Positions 1 through 12,538 of a DNA stretch of 64,000 nucleotides are shown one piece after another. The stretch is taken from the NCBI RefSeq assembly GCF_028640845.1, contig NC_080540.1, forward strand, positions 161,036,438 to 161,100,437, written 5' to 3'. The notes below the pieces were generated by a model. The model worked only from the letters and a program-made list of their open reading frames with translations, had not been told where the DNA came from and did no database searches. Made by a program: the position numbers and the translations under genes. Within the stretch, counting starts at the first letter, position 1. The number at the start of each line of letters is the position of its first letter. The DNA is from Ahaetulla prasina (Eukaryota; Chordata; Lepidosauria; Squamata; Colubridae).

Positions 1-312
1 CGAAAATAATGATTTGCTGGAGCCACCTCACACAGTCCATTCTGGAGTACATGTGGGGACAAAATGATTTAAAACGGGAACTTCTTGGCAGATGATCAAA
101 TAAAAGTATCAAACATTCACTTCAAGAAATCTATCAAGGCTCTTAGAAAAAGGATGGCCCAGCAGGCCTGTGGAGAGGGGGGTTCAGCTGGTACATTGTT
201 CCAAGGCTCATGGAGCTCAAAGGGGGCCCATGAAGGGGAATTAAAAAAAAATTACAAAACCAAATCTTTAAAAACAATATTGGATATATACTTCATACTC
301 TATACTTTGTGT

Positions 313-587
313 CAGAGATGGGTTTTAGCAGGTTCTGACCAGTTCTGGACAAACGGTAGTAGAAATTTTGAGTAGTTCGGAGAACTGGTAGTAAAAATTC
401 TGACTGGCCCCATCCCCATCTATTCTCTGCCTCCCAAGACCCAGCTGATAGGGAGGAAATGGGGATTTTACAGTATCCTTCCCCTGGAGTGGGGTAGGAA
501 TGAAGATTTTACAGTATCCTTCCCCTGCCACGCCCACCAAGCCACATCCACAGAACTGGTAGTAAAAAAATTTGAAACCCACCACTG
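313..587. mobile_element. hAT-type MITE, perfect 8-bp TSD
   Basis: Non-autonomous element starting CAGAGATGGG and ending CCCACCACTG. It is flanked by the perfect 8-bp duplication ctttgtgt (305-312 and 588-595). An 8-bp TSD with CAG...CTG ends is the hAT signature. The inside holds the 'gaaccggtagtaaaaa' sub-terminal motif and about 40-bp units containing 'ggggattttacagtatcct' that are shared by about a dozen copies in this window. It has no coding capacity. Confidence 0.88.
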
Positions 588-595
588 CTTTGTGT

Positions 596-1534
596 GTATA
601 GCAAAACCACCTTGTAGCCTTGTTTGATGTAACTTTCAGTAATCTGAAACTCAGTGAACAGCTATGTGCGTAATCTATTGAATTTGGATGTCCATGTGGA
701 TGTCACATACTTAAATTGTGTGGAAATGGTCTTCAGGTCTCTGCCGTGCATGCGTGGGCGGCACGGGGTGTGCAGGGGGTATCTATCAACATTGGTATTA
801 TTTAGAAATGGAATGGGGCAGATGGGGGCAGTGAGCTATCATCAGCTTGAAAAAAAAACCTTGCATATCAGGAATGGAAAAGAAACTAGTTAGTTAGTTA
901 GTTAATTAAGTAAGTAGTACAGCTCAAGGTAGCATACATATTTATTTGTTTACTAATATTCCTGTTTCTATTTTCTGCCTGATGGGACAATTGATGAAGC
1001 AAGCAAAGAACTAGTTCATGATGTGAAATGCTCAAGGTTTGATCTCTATGGTACCTGGTGCAAATATTAAAACTAGAGCATTGCCTGAATTTATGATAAG
1101 CGAGAACATGAGAATATTCTTGCAAGATAATCCAACAATTGATTTTTTCCTAGTCTTTTTGGGAGAGGCATGGAAGTACTACGAAATTCATAGGTCGGGA
1201 ATGAAGATGAGGGCCACCCACAAGAGTTTTTTCCTCAGCCGCAGGTACTGATGATTTTGTCACCAGTAAAAAAGTTGGTGGAATTATTTTGTATGATTTA
1301 TCACATTTTTCATTAAAGTTATCAGTTACAGGGCAGAATTCTTGCAATCCCTAGTGAATGAATTCTATAGTTTAATTATATATTCATAAGACATGGAACA
1401 GTGAGATATCTGTGCAGAAATAGAACTATTTACAGTTGTGTTTGTAACTTGGCTTTTCAACTCTCCCTTTCCCTTTCTCTTTCGCTTTCTCTCTCACCCC
1501 ATTCCCTCACTGCCCACCCCCCACCCTCACCCTC
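596..1534. other. No recognised feature
   Basis: AT-rich unique-looking sequence with a short TTAG run near 888-905 and a CT-rich tract at about 1459-1500. I see no gene or repeat family here. Confidence 0.5.
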
Positions 1535-2190
1535 AGTGTTAATTCTGAACAAATCCTTTGTGGAATCTCATTCTGAAGGTCTCACTCTTCCTTGTGTGTC
1601 AACATTGTGGAGAATTGTGAGTTCCAGTCCTGTTTTAGCATGAAAGCCAGCTGGGTGACTTTAGTTTTAGTTTAGTTTTATTAAATTTTTATACCGCCCT
1701 TCTCCCGAGGGACTCAGGGCGGTGCACAGCCAAAGGATAAAAAATATAAAAAATATACAATTAAAACAACAATTTAAAACTGAGCAAATTAGAAAAAATG
1801 GCCAGTATTAAAAATTTAAAATTTAAAATTCCAAACCCTAAAATGATGATAAAACCCCAGTTAAAATTTAAAAATATTAGGCCAGTCCCGCTTGAATAAA
1901 TAAGTGTGTTTTCAGCTCACAGCGAAAGGTCCGAAGATCAGGCACTTGACGTAATCCAGGGGGAAGTTCGTTCCAGAGCGTAGGAGCTCCCACCGAGAAG
2001 GCCCTGCCCCTGGGGGCCGCCAGCCGACATTGTTTGGCGGACTTTGGGACAGTCATTCTCTCAAAGAGTTGTTGTGAGGAAAACAGGAGGAGGAAGTTCT
2101 GTTGGATACGTTCACCATCTTGAGTTGTTTGTGGAAACAATAAAGGCAGGATATAACTAAATGAATAAATAAAAGTAAATAAATAAAAAT
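1535..2190 (+). mobile_element. tRNA-type SINE interrupted by an L2-like LINE
   Basis: SINE body sequence up to 'gccagctgggtgacttt' (1662) resumes at 2046 with 'gggacagtcattctctc'. It then runs through 'gaggaaaacaggaggagg' to an (AAAT)-rich tail near 2190. The two halves join into the usual SINE text once the LINE at 1663-2039 is removed. The left boundary is approximate and the head is too diverged to place A/B boxes. Confidence 0.6.
1663..2039 (-). mobile_element. L2-like LINE 3' end nested in a SINE
   Basis: Reading the minus strand, the 5' part encodes the C-terminal tail of the LINE polyprotein (motifs PRGRAFSVGAPTLWNELPPG and LKTHLFIQAGLA, stop at 1877). A 3' UTR and the family's CCGCCCT...AGGGCGG hairpin (about 1695-1723) follow. 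The 6-bp sequence gacttt lies on both sides (1657-1662 and 2040-2045), consistent with a short TSD. The element is 5'-truncated. Confidence 0.8.
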
Positions 2191-2346
2191 AGCAGCAGAG
2201 GTATGCATTGACCTCAAAGGCTATGAGGATGAAGGCAAGGCCCTGGGAAGCTTGCAGAGTGAGCCAATTGGGAAAAAGGCCATGTGAAGGAAGAGGGGAC
2301 GCTGCCTCCTTCTCTCGCGTATTCAGCCTGTTAAATCAGCTCCAAC

Positions 2347-2740
2347 CAGTGGTGAAATCTGAACCGGTTTACTACCAGTTTGATGGCTGCGCATGTGCTC
2401 TGCGCGCCAAACATGTGCTGTGCGCACCACGCACCAAATGCGAGATGTGTGTGCGCATGCACGCAGTGCACACCAAAAGGAGGCATGGGAAGGAAGGTAA
2501 GTAGAACCGCGTGTGGGGGAGGTGATCAGCTGTGGCGTGTGATTGTCAGAGCCTTTTTTTTTTTACTTTATTTAAAGCATTTTTTAACAACCTATTAATA
2601 GGTTGTAAAAAAATGGTTTTAAAAGTGAAAAAAAGGCTCTGACGATTGCACGGCTCAGCTGTGATCGTCGGAGCCTTTTTTTTACCTTTTAAAAGCATTT
2701 TTACAACCTACCATTCGGGCAGGAAAAGCAAGCTGAGCCG
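2347..2740. mobile_element. Probable hAT MITE with internal foldback
   Basis: Begins CAGTGGTGAAATC followed by 'gaaccggtttactacc', like the other hAT MITEs here. It then holds a CpG-rich 'gcgcatgtgc'-type stretch. The right terminus was not located, so the end is a guess. Confidence 0.4.
2545..2643. repeat. Imperfect palindrome, third arm downstream
   Basis: 'gtcagagcc' plus a T-run and 'aacaacct' at 2545-2593 is the inverted complement of 'aggttgt'...'ggctctgac' at 2599-2643. A third arm ('cggagcc' plus T-run, 'acaaccta') follows at about 2669-2711. It probably belongs to the internal part of the surrounding MITE. Confidence 0.6.
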
Positions 2741-3417
2741 GAAAGAAGCAACAAGTGGGCGACTGGGTGGGCATGGGGGGGCGGGGTGGAGGGCAGGGAT
2801 TTTTGCTACTGATTCTCCGAACCACCCACTGCCATCATATCGGTGGGATGGATTTTGTTTCTGCTGAATTCCAGATCATGGGAAACAGTTTGGCAGAACT
2901 TCCAGCGTGCAATCATTTTTCAGATTCAAAACAAAACTGGCTTTCTATTTCATGCAGAATCCCAAAACCGGGGTGGAGTAGGGGTTTGTTTTTCAAAAGG
3001 AAATGTTTCTTTGTTTATTATTTATTCTGTAACCGACCCCTTTTCCTATAATGAATCTGGTTAGATCATAACTACATGTAACATAATCAAGTCTAAAACA
3101 CGGAAAACAACTCAATCAGCCATTGTGTGATTGTGGAAAAAAAAAAAGGCTGCTTTAATGAATAACAGAGAAGTGCTGTGCTTGTGTGAGGTCAGAAGGA
3201 CATCTAAATTATTTCCAAAATGCGCACCACCCTGCTACGTACCTCTCACTGAATTCAGTGGGACTGAGGTAGCTTATAAAGGATTGGAAGAAGAAGAAAC
3301 TGTACTAAATCTAGCAAGACTTTCTGGAAAATATAGAACAAAGAGGAGTGATATCCCTGTTAGTCCAATCTAAAGAACTACAAACCATGAGACAACACTA
3401 TTGTTATAATAATATAT

Positions 3418-3838
3418 AAAGTGCAGAGAAGAGCAACTAAGATGATTAAGGGCCTGGAGACTAAAACATACGAAGAATGGTTGCAGGAATTGGGTAAAGC
3501 CAATCTAGGGAAAAAGAAGGACTACATGATAGCAGTATTTGAGGGGCTACCACAAAGAAGAGGGGGTTAGCTTATTTTCCAAAGTACCAGAAGAAACAAT
3601 GGATGGAAACTAATCAAGGAGAGAAGCAACCTGGAATTAAGCAGAAACTGCCTAACAGTGAGGACAATTGACCAGTGGGACAGCGTGCCTTCAGAAGTTG
3701 TGAGTGCTTCATCACTGGAGGTTTTTAAGAAGAAACTGGACAGCCACTTGTCTGAAATGGTATATAGGATCTCCTGCTTGAGCAGGGGTTTGGTCTAGAG
3801 ACCTCCAAGACCCCTTCCAGCTCTATTCTGATTAATTA
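3418..3838 (+). mobile_element. CR1 LINE 3' fragment
   Basis: Carries the conserved CR1 end: [12 protein letters not shown] coding text ('gtgcagagaagagcaacta'), 'ggaggtttttaagaagaaa', then 'gacctccaaga' and 'ccttccagctctattctga'. It is 5'-truncated and too mutated to have an open frame. Confidence 0.8.
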
Positions 3839-3953
3839 AATGTCTGAAGGTGCCAGGAGGCCATTCCAATAAGTGCCCAGTGAGTGTCTTTCTGGAAGAG
3901 TATCCTACAAGATGGTGTAAACACCCACCAGATCTTTCCTCTCCTCCACTTTA

Positions 3954-4212
3954 CAGGTAGTCCTTGACTTACATCCATTCATTTAACAACCGTTTGAAAT
4001 TACAATGGCACTGAAAAGTGGGACTTACAACCAGCCCTCAAACTTATGATCATTGTAGCATCCCACAGTTACATGATCAAACTCTGGACCCTTGACAACC
4101 GGCATGTATTTATAACGTTTGCAGTGTCCTGGGGTCATGTAATCCACATTTGTGTCCTTCCCAGCCAGCTTCTGACAAGCAAAGTCAATGGGGGAAGTCA
4201 GATCTACTACCT
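3954..4212. mobile_element. TA-target MITE (Tc1/mariner-like), truncated
   Basis: Starts at TA|CAGGTAGTCCTTGACTTAC, the terminal motif seen in about eight copies of this family here. The inside shows the family landmarks 'ttagtgac'-like text, 'gtcatgtaatc' and 'gacaagcaaagtcaatggg'. The right end is missing: the sequence passes directly into a foldback MITE half at 4213. Confidence 0.7.
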
Positions 4213-4290
4213 CAGGGGTCTGCAAACTTGGCTCTTTTAAGACTTGTGGACTTCAACTCCCAGAGTTCCTCAGCCAGCTTTGCTGAGGAG
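4213..4290. mobile_element. Half of a foldback hAT MITE
   Basis: CAGGGGTCTGCAAACTTGGC followed by 'gacttgtggacttcaactcc' is one arm of the palindromic MITE seen complete at 11997, 45204, 54481 and 62697. The second arm is reduced or lost. Confidence 0.7.
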
Positions 4291-6237
4291 AAGCCGTAGG
4301 GGTCAAAGAAGGAACCTGTGAAGATCCTTCAAACACAAGCCTTGAGTCATGGCCCAGCAAAAAAAAAAAAAAGAGGGGGGTTCACTACAAAAGATAACAT
4401 CTCCCACTGAAATTAGGCAGCTGCTTAATGCCAAATCAGATAATTTCTCCTTCTAGCTTGGTGTTGCCATTACCCCCACCTCCCCAGGCTTCTGAAATAA
4501 GAGCCTCTCATATCTCTGCATGGAAGGGAAGCTCAAGGTTTCCTGAACCATTAAAAGAAAAGAAGTAGTAAGGCAGGAATTAGGGCCTCCTTTTAATTCT
4601 GCCTAAACAATATGGCAGAGAGACATTTGGAAAACCTAGCTGAAGCTGACACATTTCAGATTTCAGAAGATGCTTAGAAGAGTTACCCAGGCCTTTCTTT
4701 CCTTTTGCGTTTGTGTGTATATGTGTGTGTGAGAGAGAGAGAAGAATTGGATAAGCATCCGCCTGGACTGCCTAGCAAGATAGAGGATATCCTGTCTTAA
4801 GGCCGTGGGTTGGATTGTGCCATGGTGTACTGATTTCCTCCGAGCTTAAGGCTCCAGGGGGGTTAGAGGCACAGTCTGCACGCGGCCATGTGTGTTTGCA
4901 TAAGGCAAAGGGAGAACAGATGTGCTCCCAGCTGTGCCTGGCTACTGTATGCTGACGGTGTGTGGTCCACAGAGGTCGTTCTGGTGAGCGCTTTGAAGGC
5001 TGCTGCTGGAACCGCTGTGGGAGACATCATCCAGAGGGATGTGTGGAGGCCCCCTGGTGTTTGTAAGTAGCAACGCATTAAACCAGAAATGGACAGATTT
5101 CAAAATTGCGACAGCTACTTTGAGTTGGTGGTGGTGGTGGTGGAGTGTTTTTCTCCTGAGAAACCTGAGATAAGCCTGACCTGCTTATAAACGGTATAGC
5201 CTTAGAATGAAAACATTATCCACCCTGAGTTCCAGAACAGAAAATTGCTCACGTTCTTTTCATACCAAAAGGCTTTTCTGTTTGCCCAAAGTTTTCTTTA
5301 TTTCTGCAGTTTAATTTTATGTGCATTGACATTTGTATTGGTCACTGCTACTGTTAAATATCTGGAAATCAATATGCTTATCAGTTGCCTGAAATTACCT
5401 AGGAAGATATTAGTAAATTTGCCTGTTTCTGCCATAAACAAATATTCTGCCCTATTTTTAAGGATGCCAAAGTTTTATAACCCATAACTTTTAGAAAAGA
5501 ATTTTTCCCCATTATTACTATTATTGTTATTCTTTTCTCTTTTGTCAACCCTTTGCTATTCTTGCATAATTCCCGCCCACCAGCTTCATTTAAGTTAACT
5601 ATTTTACCTACCTCTACCCTTTAATGTATGTCAATGGTAGTTTACTTTTATACGACTTGAACTAAGTGCAGTGTAGCTTCTTCTGCAGAAACTGAACTGG
5701 GAAAATATTTCTGGAATGGAGATAATGATTTTAAAGAGTTAAGTTTCTACAGATCAGTCTGCAAATTTAAAACTTTACTTAAGCTGCCTCAAAAGCACAG
5801 GAAGAAAGGATGGTATGCAGCATGGGCTAAGCTGTTGAATAGGTGAGTTACATTTTTCATTTTATCTTAAGAACTAATTTGAACGAAAAGGGTATTTCCT
5901 GCTCAAGTGAATATACCAAGCATACAGGATAGGCTAGAAAGAGAAGGCCAAACAAGACAGAGGAAAAGCGCAACTGTGTGGAGTCTGAAGGAGTGAAATT
6001 CAGGATTTCCATATACAGGACCTACATTTTATTTGTATCCCTACGGTTTCTCTCTGTATTGGCTTGTGCAAATATCTTACCTTTCAGTTGTGCTCGATTG
6101 CAACACCTCTCACATGCTCCACCCCCACCAATAACAAATGGGGACTGTGACAATTGTCCAACCACCCCACTACACCGGGAGTATTATAAGTGTTCCTAAA
6201 CTGGAAGAATACTGGATTGGTGAAAGTTGATCTAGAG
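4291..6237. other. No recognised gene; short GT and GGT runs
   Basis: Contains a TGTG/GAGA microsatellite near 4716-4742 and a (GGT)n run near 5126-5143. There are short open frames but none has recognisable protein features. I see no repeat family. Confidence 0.5.
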
Positions 6238-6363
6238 CAGGGGTGTCAAATTCACAGCCCACGGGCCGGATGCGTCACACACTGGTTACACCCCAGTTTA
6301 ACGAAGGGGGAAAAAGTCGCAGTACGTCACATGACAACGTACGTTGTGGGTTTGACACCTGTG
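6238..6363. mobile_element. Short hAT MITE
   Basis: CAGGGGTGTCAAATTCACAG at the left and 'gggtttgacacctg' at the right are inverted ends. The flanks atctagag (6230-6237) and atctagac (6364-6371) match at 7 of 8 bases with a central TA, if two extra bases are allowed at the right end. Confidence 0.65.
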
Positions 6364-6371
6364 ATCTAGAC

Positions 6372-9300
6372 TAATTTTTCTTTTTCTCTTTCTCCTGCAC
6401 GAAAAACATGAGACCTCAAGCAAGATTGGACCCATCTAATCCAACTGTTTGTTCTCACAGTGATCAATCAATGGCACAATGAAGCCCACCACTGTCCCCG
6501 AAGATGGTCTTAGAGAGAGTCACACTTGCCATCAAGGCTAATAGCCATTGAGCTTCACAGGTTCAATTGTTGCAACCCATTGTCTCCTGCTAGTGCATTT
6601 TCTCCCTTTTTTCTCTCTCTCTCTATCTTCCTACTTCCTTCTTCAAAAGATGTACAGTTCAGTATTTCTGTCATCTATTGGTGTCTGAATAGATGGTTCA
6701 ACCAGACATAGTTGCCCTAATGAAAGAGTGTATGCACAATTCAAATTAATACCTGTTTAGTTGAAGGCCAATGAATTAAAACAAACATCATGTAAAAGAA
6801 ATAATTAAGTTGCATCCTCTAATTACCTAGCCAGGGTAAATTTTACTTAGTTTAACACCTAGAGAGTTCTAGTATCTCTAAAATGTCTGAAAGGGATTTT
6901 ATTATTCTTGAATTTAACACACGGGGGCGCATGCTGTCTTAGACTACGGAAATGCTGTTAAATTGTCAAGTATCATGGTTAAAAAAGGAGCATGGTCACT
7001 ATCTAATCTTCATTCAGGGGATGACAGTGTTAAACTCGTCCACCCTTAATTTTTCCTCTTCGTAAAAAGCCATTCATAAGTTTTGTTTCTCTGTGTTGTT
7101 AAGTATAGAGAAGACAATAATAATAATAAAATAATAATAATAATAAAAGGTCCACATGATACCTCCAAATAACAAACAGCACAGAACATCTGCATAAGAG
7201 CACAAACGTGCCTACCGTTCCTGTCCTATTGTTTTTCTTTTTCTTCATATACCTCCTCATATTTCTTCATATATATGTTTATATACCATATAATCTTTTT
7301 TGTGTGTGATGCTTATGTATATTGTTATGACAAAATAAATAAATAAATAAATAAATAAACATGAATGCAGTATCATCCTTTTAAGTCAGATGCTAATAAA
7401 TGCAGGAAAGACAAAAGATTTCACACAAAGCAGAATTAGCTTAATGAGTTCCTGCGGGGAAGCCTCCTGCATTCTTGTACTACAGCATATTATAAACAGT
7501 TGACTCTTCTAATTTTGCATTTTATTACAGTCCTTCATGTCACTTTTTGTTCAAGCAGGGCTCTTGTGCCTTTATGAACAAAGTTTAACGTGAGTTCTCC
7601 ATGCCAAAAAAATATCACCTGCCAAATCTGTGCCGCATATTTTTAAAAGAAAAGAATTAGAAAGTTAACATTCCACCCACTCCAAAAAATGTCAGCAACC
7701 AAGTCTTTTAGAACCCTTCTCTCAAGTCACATCAGCAAACATCCTAGCAGGATAGATCCTAAAATAATAGGGGATCTAGCCTTTTATGAAATTTGGAATA
7801 TTTTTTTTGACGTTTGCCTTTCTTTAAATCATGGTTGTGTTTATGGAAAGCGTTTTTAAATATTCCCTCATCTCTAAACGAAAACTATTGTTTCCCCGCC
7901 CCCTCCCGTCCCCCAATCTCGGAAGCTGGCATTTGTTCCAAAAAGCCTTTGTTGACGCCAAAAACAGCTTTGAGCATAGTGTGCGATATTTTTGTTGGGA
8001 ACATGGCATATGGAGGTGAGTTTAAAATAAAAAAAGAAAGAAAGAAAGAAAGCAACTCCCCACATGCTGCGTCCAGATCCTGTTTCACATCCCAATCTTT
8101 ATTTTTAAAAAAATAAACAAAAGGAGAGACATTTGAAACGTAATGTGCAAAATATCCCACAGTTGAAAACTACTGAAAGATTTGTATTGAAGGCTAACTA
8201 AACATCTTTATACCCGGTTGTTGTTTTTTTTTTGCAGAATAGCATGTTGCTGTCTGAGTACTTAAGCCTTTGAGCATATCTTTCAGCAGCGCTCTAAGCT
8301 TCGCATCCAAGGGAACTGACATATTTTGAATCAAACCATAATAGCGTCATGACTGGCCATGACTTTGTCCTTGATTTGCCCTCATCTGAAACATTTTAGC
8401 TGCAGCTTCTCTTACTTTTTGATACCCTATGAAATCCACCGGGGTTTAAACGTGTTTAGTTTGTTCCGTTACAGTTTAAACTGAGGCTCTTAAACTGTGA
8501 GCACGCCCAACTCTCCAGAGTTTACTTTCTCTTCAGTTATTAATTGCAAGGAGTAATTCTCCACGATGGTTGAAAGGTACCTACCAAAAGCAGGAAATTG
8601 GGAGTCCATGGAGGAGGTATCGCTCAGGGCTTTCAACCTGTGAAACGAATTACTTCTTCTTTAAGATTCCAGACTGAGATCTGGCTTGAGCATTGCTCAT
8701 GATGGCTGGAGGCAGCTCCAGGCTCTGGGCCTATGTAAATCTTGACCAAAGCCACATTTATAATGAGGCAGAAGATCATTTTAAAAAATATTTTCTTCTG
8801 CATGTTTTTTGCAGTTTCTTTAATCTGCCTTGTCCACAGAACCACTGAAACATCCACAAATACCAGGAAGAGCACCCAATCTACTTTGGGTAGATTTTCA
8901 GCTCCTTTAAAAAAAACCAAAAAAAAAACCTTCCCCCTTTGAAGGCACAGGATGGATTAAAGCATAAGTGGCAACTGGTAGCAGAAGAGCTGAATGTAGT
9001 TTTTAAATCCCAATTCTAACAATTGCATTTCTGAAGTTCTCAGAACTCACAATTTTTCGCTGTGCAGTCGCACAGCAAACTATACCTTGGAGAAAAATCC
9101 AGGATCCTCTGAAATGAATTAATTTAAACAGTTGTTTATCCAGACTCTGGTTTTATTTTCTTTCTCTGTAGGGAGCTTCTTCTGGACATGTTCATTTTGT
9201 CAATTTTTGTCAAATTTTTGGAAAATTTTATTTCCTCCCAATTCGGGAAGCATTTGCTTTTTGCAATCATTTAAGAGCAAAGAGCAAACCATCCTGTTAA

Positions 9301-9897
9301 TAATAAAATAAGAAAGTTCTTTTCTTTGGTTGTATTTTTCCTGTATATTCAGAAATTGAGGGGTTTATTATTTCTTGAGCAATACTTAGAAGGAAAGCAA
9401 TGGGCATCCATTGAGAGGCAAATAACTAAAACTTGTGTGATAACACCATCCTACAAATGCCACAACTTATCTACTTCCATCAGATGTCAGGAAGCAAGAA
9501 TAGCATAGTGGCATTTGGGAGATGATGTCACAGCATGTGTGTAAAATCTTTGGCATCAGAGTGATTCACTGGACCAAATTTAGCTAACTTTGGTCAAGTT
9601 CTCTATGTAATCACAAGGAAGAAATTATGAATGTATTTTCCTGATAATATCTACATTATTATGTGCCAATGGTTAGAAGGTGGGTGAGGTGGTGAAAGAA
9701 TTCATTTTTTCCCTAAACTGATGCCAATTTGCAAACAGAATATGTGCTGTCTGCTTCTGTTATTTCATTTAAGGTTGCAATCCTAGTGTGTATTTCTTTG
9801 GACGAAAGCCTCATTGAACTCTCTGGCATGCATTTGATCAAACTCTATAAACAACTTTTTACCCAAGTATTGTATAGCATAGATATAGTATTTGTTG
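6372..9897. other. No recognised gene; microsatellites at 7.1 and 7.3 kb
   Basis: Holds an (AAT)n tract at about 7115-7147 and an (AAAT)n tract at about 7332-7360. The latter follows pyrimidine-rich text starting near 7200 that looks like a retroposon 3' end. The remainder is AT-rich, with no convincing ORF or repeat family. Confidence 0.45.
7200..7360 (+). mobile_element. Possible retroposon 3' tail
   Basis: 'cgtgcctaccgttcctgtcc' followed by pyrimidine-rich DNA, 'tgttatgacaaaataaataa' and (AAAT)n resembles the 3' end of a LINE or SINE. The family was not identified. Confidence 0.35.
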
Positions 9898-10177
9898 CAG
9901 AGGTGGATTTCAGCAGGTTCTGACCGGTTCTGCAGAACCAGTAGCAGAAATTTTGAGTAGTTCGGAGAACTGGTAGTAAAAATTCTGACTAGCCCCACCC
10001 CGATCTATTCTCTACCTCCTGAGTCCCAGCTGATTGGGAGGAAATCGGGATTTTGCAGTAACCTTCCCCCGGAATGGGGTGGGAATGGAGATTTTACAGT
10101 ATCCTTCCCCTGCCACGCTCACCGAGCCATGCCACACCCACAGAACCGGTAGTAAAAAAAATTGAAACTTACCACTG
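9898..10177. mobile_element. hAT-type MITE
   Basis: Same family as 313-587: starts CAGAGGTGGATTTCAGCAGG, ends CTTACCACTG, with two internal 'gattttgcagtaacctt'-like units. The flanks atttgttg and attttttt agree only in part, so the insertion is probably old. Confidence 0.8.
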
Positions 10178-10654
10178 ATTTTTTTGGGAGTGTTGTACTA
10201 AACAGGTTATAGAGATGGTTTTGGAAAAATCTAATAGATGAGGTCCCTCTTCTCCTGGAATTCTCATAATTAACTAAACATAATGGGCTCCTCTATGTAT
10301 GAACCACAACTGAACATATCCTGATAATTATTTTTAAGTATGTTCTCTTGATGTTATCTAAAGTTATCTTTAGCTGGTCCAGCTTTTAAGGTAGCATTTT
10401 CCTTTGTATCCTATTATAGCATGAATGATGTGGCAACTTCCCTTGTCATGTGGTTGCTGAAGTGTTCGACTTCTATTGCTCATTAAAAGAGTTCCAGACC
10501 AGGGTTTAAAAAACATCTGTGCAGAGGTGATGCACAGAAAGTCAATTTAAGCAGGGCTCTGTCAGCTGTGTTTAGCTAGTTGTGTTGCCTATATTATAGA
10601 TTTTCCACTGTTTCTGCTGAAGAGGAGTTTCACTGTTTTTATTTTATCCTGACA

Positions 10655-10843
10655 GTTAGAACAATTAATAAGTGGAACGACTTGCCTGCAGAAGTTGTGA
10701 ATGCTCCAACACTGGAAATTTTTAAGAAAATGTTGGATAACCATTTGTCTGAGATGGTGTAGGGTTTCCTGCCTGGGCAGGGGGTTGGACTAGAGGGCCT
10801 CCAAGGTCTCTTCCAACTCTGTTATTGTTATTATTATTATTTT
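10655..10843 (+). mobile_element. CR1 LINE 3' end
   Basis: Shows 'taagtggaacgacttgcct', 'gaaatttttaagaaaatg', 'gggggttggactagagggcc' and 'cttccaactctgttattg', the CR1 3' UTR with its terminal short repeats. Confidence 0.82.
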
Positions 10844-11640
10844 AGTATAAGATAGTGAGGTGGCACTGGCAGTCTCTCGTAATCTCGTTGCAAATGGAAC
10901 ACCCCTCATCCATAAGTATGGTCTGTTAGCCAGGCTGTTTTTGGACACAGGTCTTTCAGAAACATTCTACTTAGAAAAAGCACTCCAGTAACCAGCACTT
11001 TGTCTTAATAGTCAGACAACTTGACAGACCTCTAACTCAAACATTCTAAGTACTCCATTGCATTCATCTATCTCTCCACCCCACCCCATCATACTTTCAG
11101 GAAGCAATTCATGTTTGCCAAGTGAAAATCAACCAACCAACCATTAACTTGTCCTATGTGAAAACCAGCCTGCTGCTAACAGCGATCGGCAGTAAAGGCA
11201 GTGCAGTTTGTGGTGGTATAATTCACTGTCCCAGTTTGGGATTCGGGAAAGCACTTCAACAATGTTATCATGTGTATTGTTGTCTTTTGTTGAATCTATA
11301 GGTAGGGTATTCTGGACTGGAAAGACAGAATATTTGCAAGGATGAGGTAGGTAGGAGCCAAAAACGGCATTGTACTATTGGAGCTGTGTTTCTATTTTTA
11401 ATTTTGAAATCTTGACAGAATGTATTTTAATAGCTCCTGGAGCCACTTCTGTTCGTGATTGCTGAAAACTGACAGCATAATGTTTTACTATTTTGAGATG
11501 GAAAACTGAAGGATAACTCCTCTGTGGAGTTCCCAGAGGAGTTAAGATCTCTCCTGCATTTGATTGGAGACTTGAGGGCATTAAAGCTGCATTTAAAGAT
11601 AGGCTTCTTAAAAACTGATCTGTGCAAAGGGGGTCTATAT
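10844..11640. other. No recognised feature
   Basis: Unique-looking DNA. The long frames here on the minus strand are shadows and show no protein-like features. Confidence 0.45.
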
Positions 11641-11988
11641 CTGGGGTGAAATCCAGCAGGTTCTGACAGGTTCTAGTAGCAGAAATTTTGAGCAGTTCGG
11701 AGAACCGGTAGTGGAAATTTTGAGTAGTTCGGAGAACTGGCAAATACCACCTCTGGCTGGCCCCAGAGTGGGGTGGGAATGGAGATTTTGCAATATCCTT
11801 CCCCTAGGAGTGGGGAGGGAATAGGGATTTTGCAGTATCCTTCCTTCAGAGTGGGATCAGAATGGAGAATTTGCAGTATCCTTTGGTGGAATGGAGAATT
11901 TGCAGTATGCCACGCCCACCAAGCCATACTAAGCCCACCAAGCCACGCCCACAGAACTAGTAGTAAAAAAAATTGGATTTCACCACTG
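11641..11988. mobile_element. hAT-type MITE, perfect TSD
   Basis: Starts CTGGGGTGAAATCCAGCAGG, ends GGATTTCACCACTG, flanked by gtctatat (11633-11640 and 11989-11996). It contains three degenerate 'gattttgcagtatcctt' units. Its right TSD copy was itself used as target by the next element. Confidence 0.88.
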
Positions 11989-11996
11989 GTCTATAT

Positions 11997-12131
11997 CAGG
12001 GGTCTCCAATCTTGGTCCCTTTAAGACTTGTGGACTTCAACTCCCAGAGTCCCTCAGCCAGCAAAGCTGGCTGAGGAACTCTGGGAGTTGAAGTCCACAA
12101 GTCTTAAAGGGACCAAGGTTGGAGACCCCTG
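11997..12131. mobile_element. Foldback hAT MITE 1 of the tandem array
   Basis: An almost perfect 135-bp palindrome: the CAGGGGTCTCCAATCTTGG...CAAGGTTGGAGACCCCTG arms meet at a short AGCCAGCAAAGCTGGCT centre. The flanks gtctatat and atctatat match at 7 of 8 with a central TA. It inserted into the right TSD of the preceding hAT MITE. Confidence 0.9.
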
Positions 12132-12538
12132 ATCTATATGGTATACTTGGGAGACCATATAACCCCTCCATCCCATCAGTTTCTAGGAAGACTATTTTTA
12201 AACACTGGTTTAGTGTTCAAACCAATTTTTCTGCAGTGCAGAGGGAGTCTCCCTTCTTGCTCACAACACAGCCTCATGAAGGAAGGAGGATGTGTGCTGT
12301 TGTGAGTTGCACTGGTTGGTGGGGGGTGGGGAGCATATGGCACACTGGGAGTCTCCTCCCCACTGCATCATACAATCCAACTGGCATAAGGATTTGGGCA
12401 ATATACAGGAGTTTCCGTTCTTGCACAACACCCCTGTGATTCTCAGCTGATAGGTATATGTGTGGAGGGTGTTTTTTTTTTGCGGGGGGAAGCTTGCATG
12501 CTATGATGAGAAGACTTGTTCTTCAATACACTGTAGAG
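12132..12538. repeat. Tandem duplication, unit A (period 540 bp)
   Basis: Nearly identical to 12672-13076. The unit contains no recognisable gene: the 106-codon open frame present in both copies has no protein features. It is bounded on both sides by foldback MITEs. Confidence 0.95.

Noticed and set aside
8633..8942. 95-codon minus-strand and 66-codon plus-strand frames
   Set aside because: They overlap each other in an AT-rich region with no family resemblance or splice signals that can be trusted.
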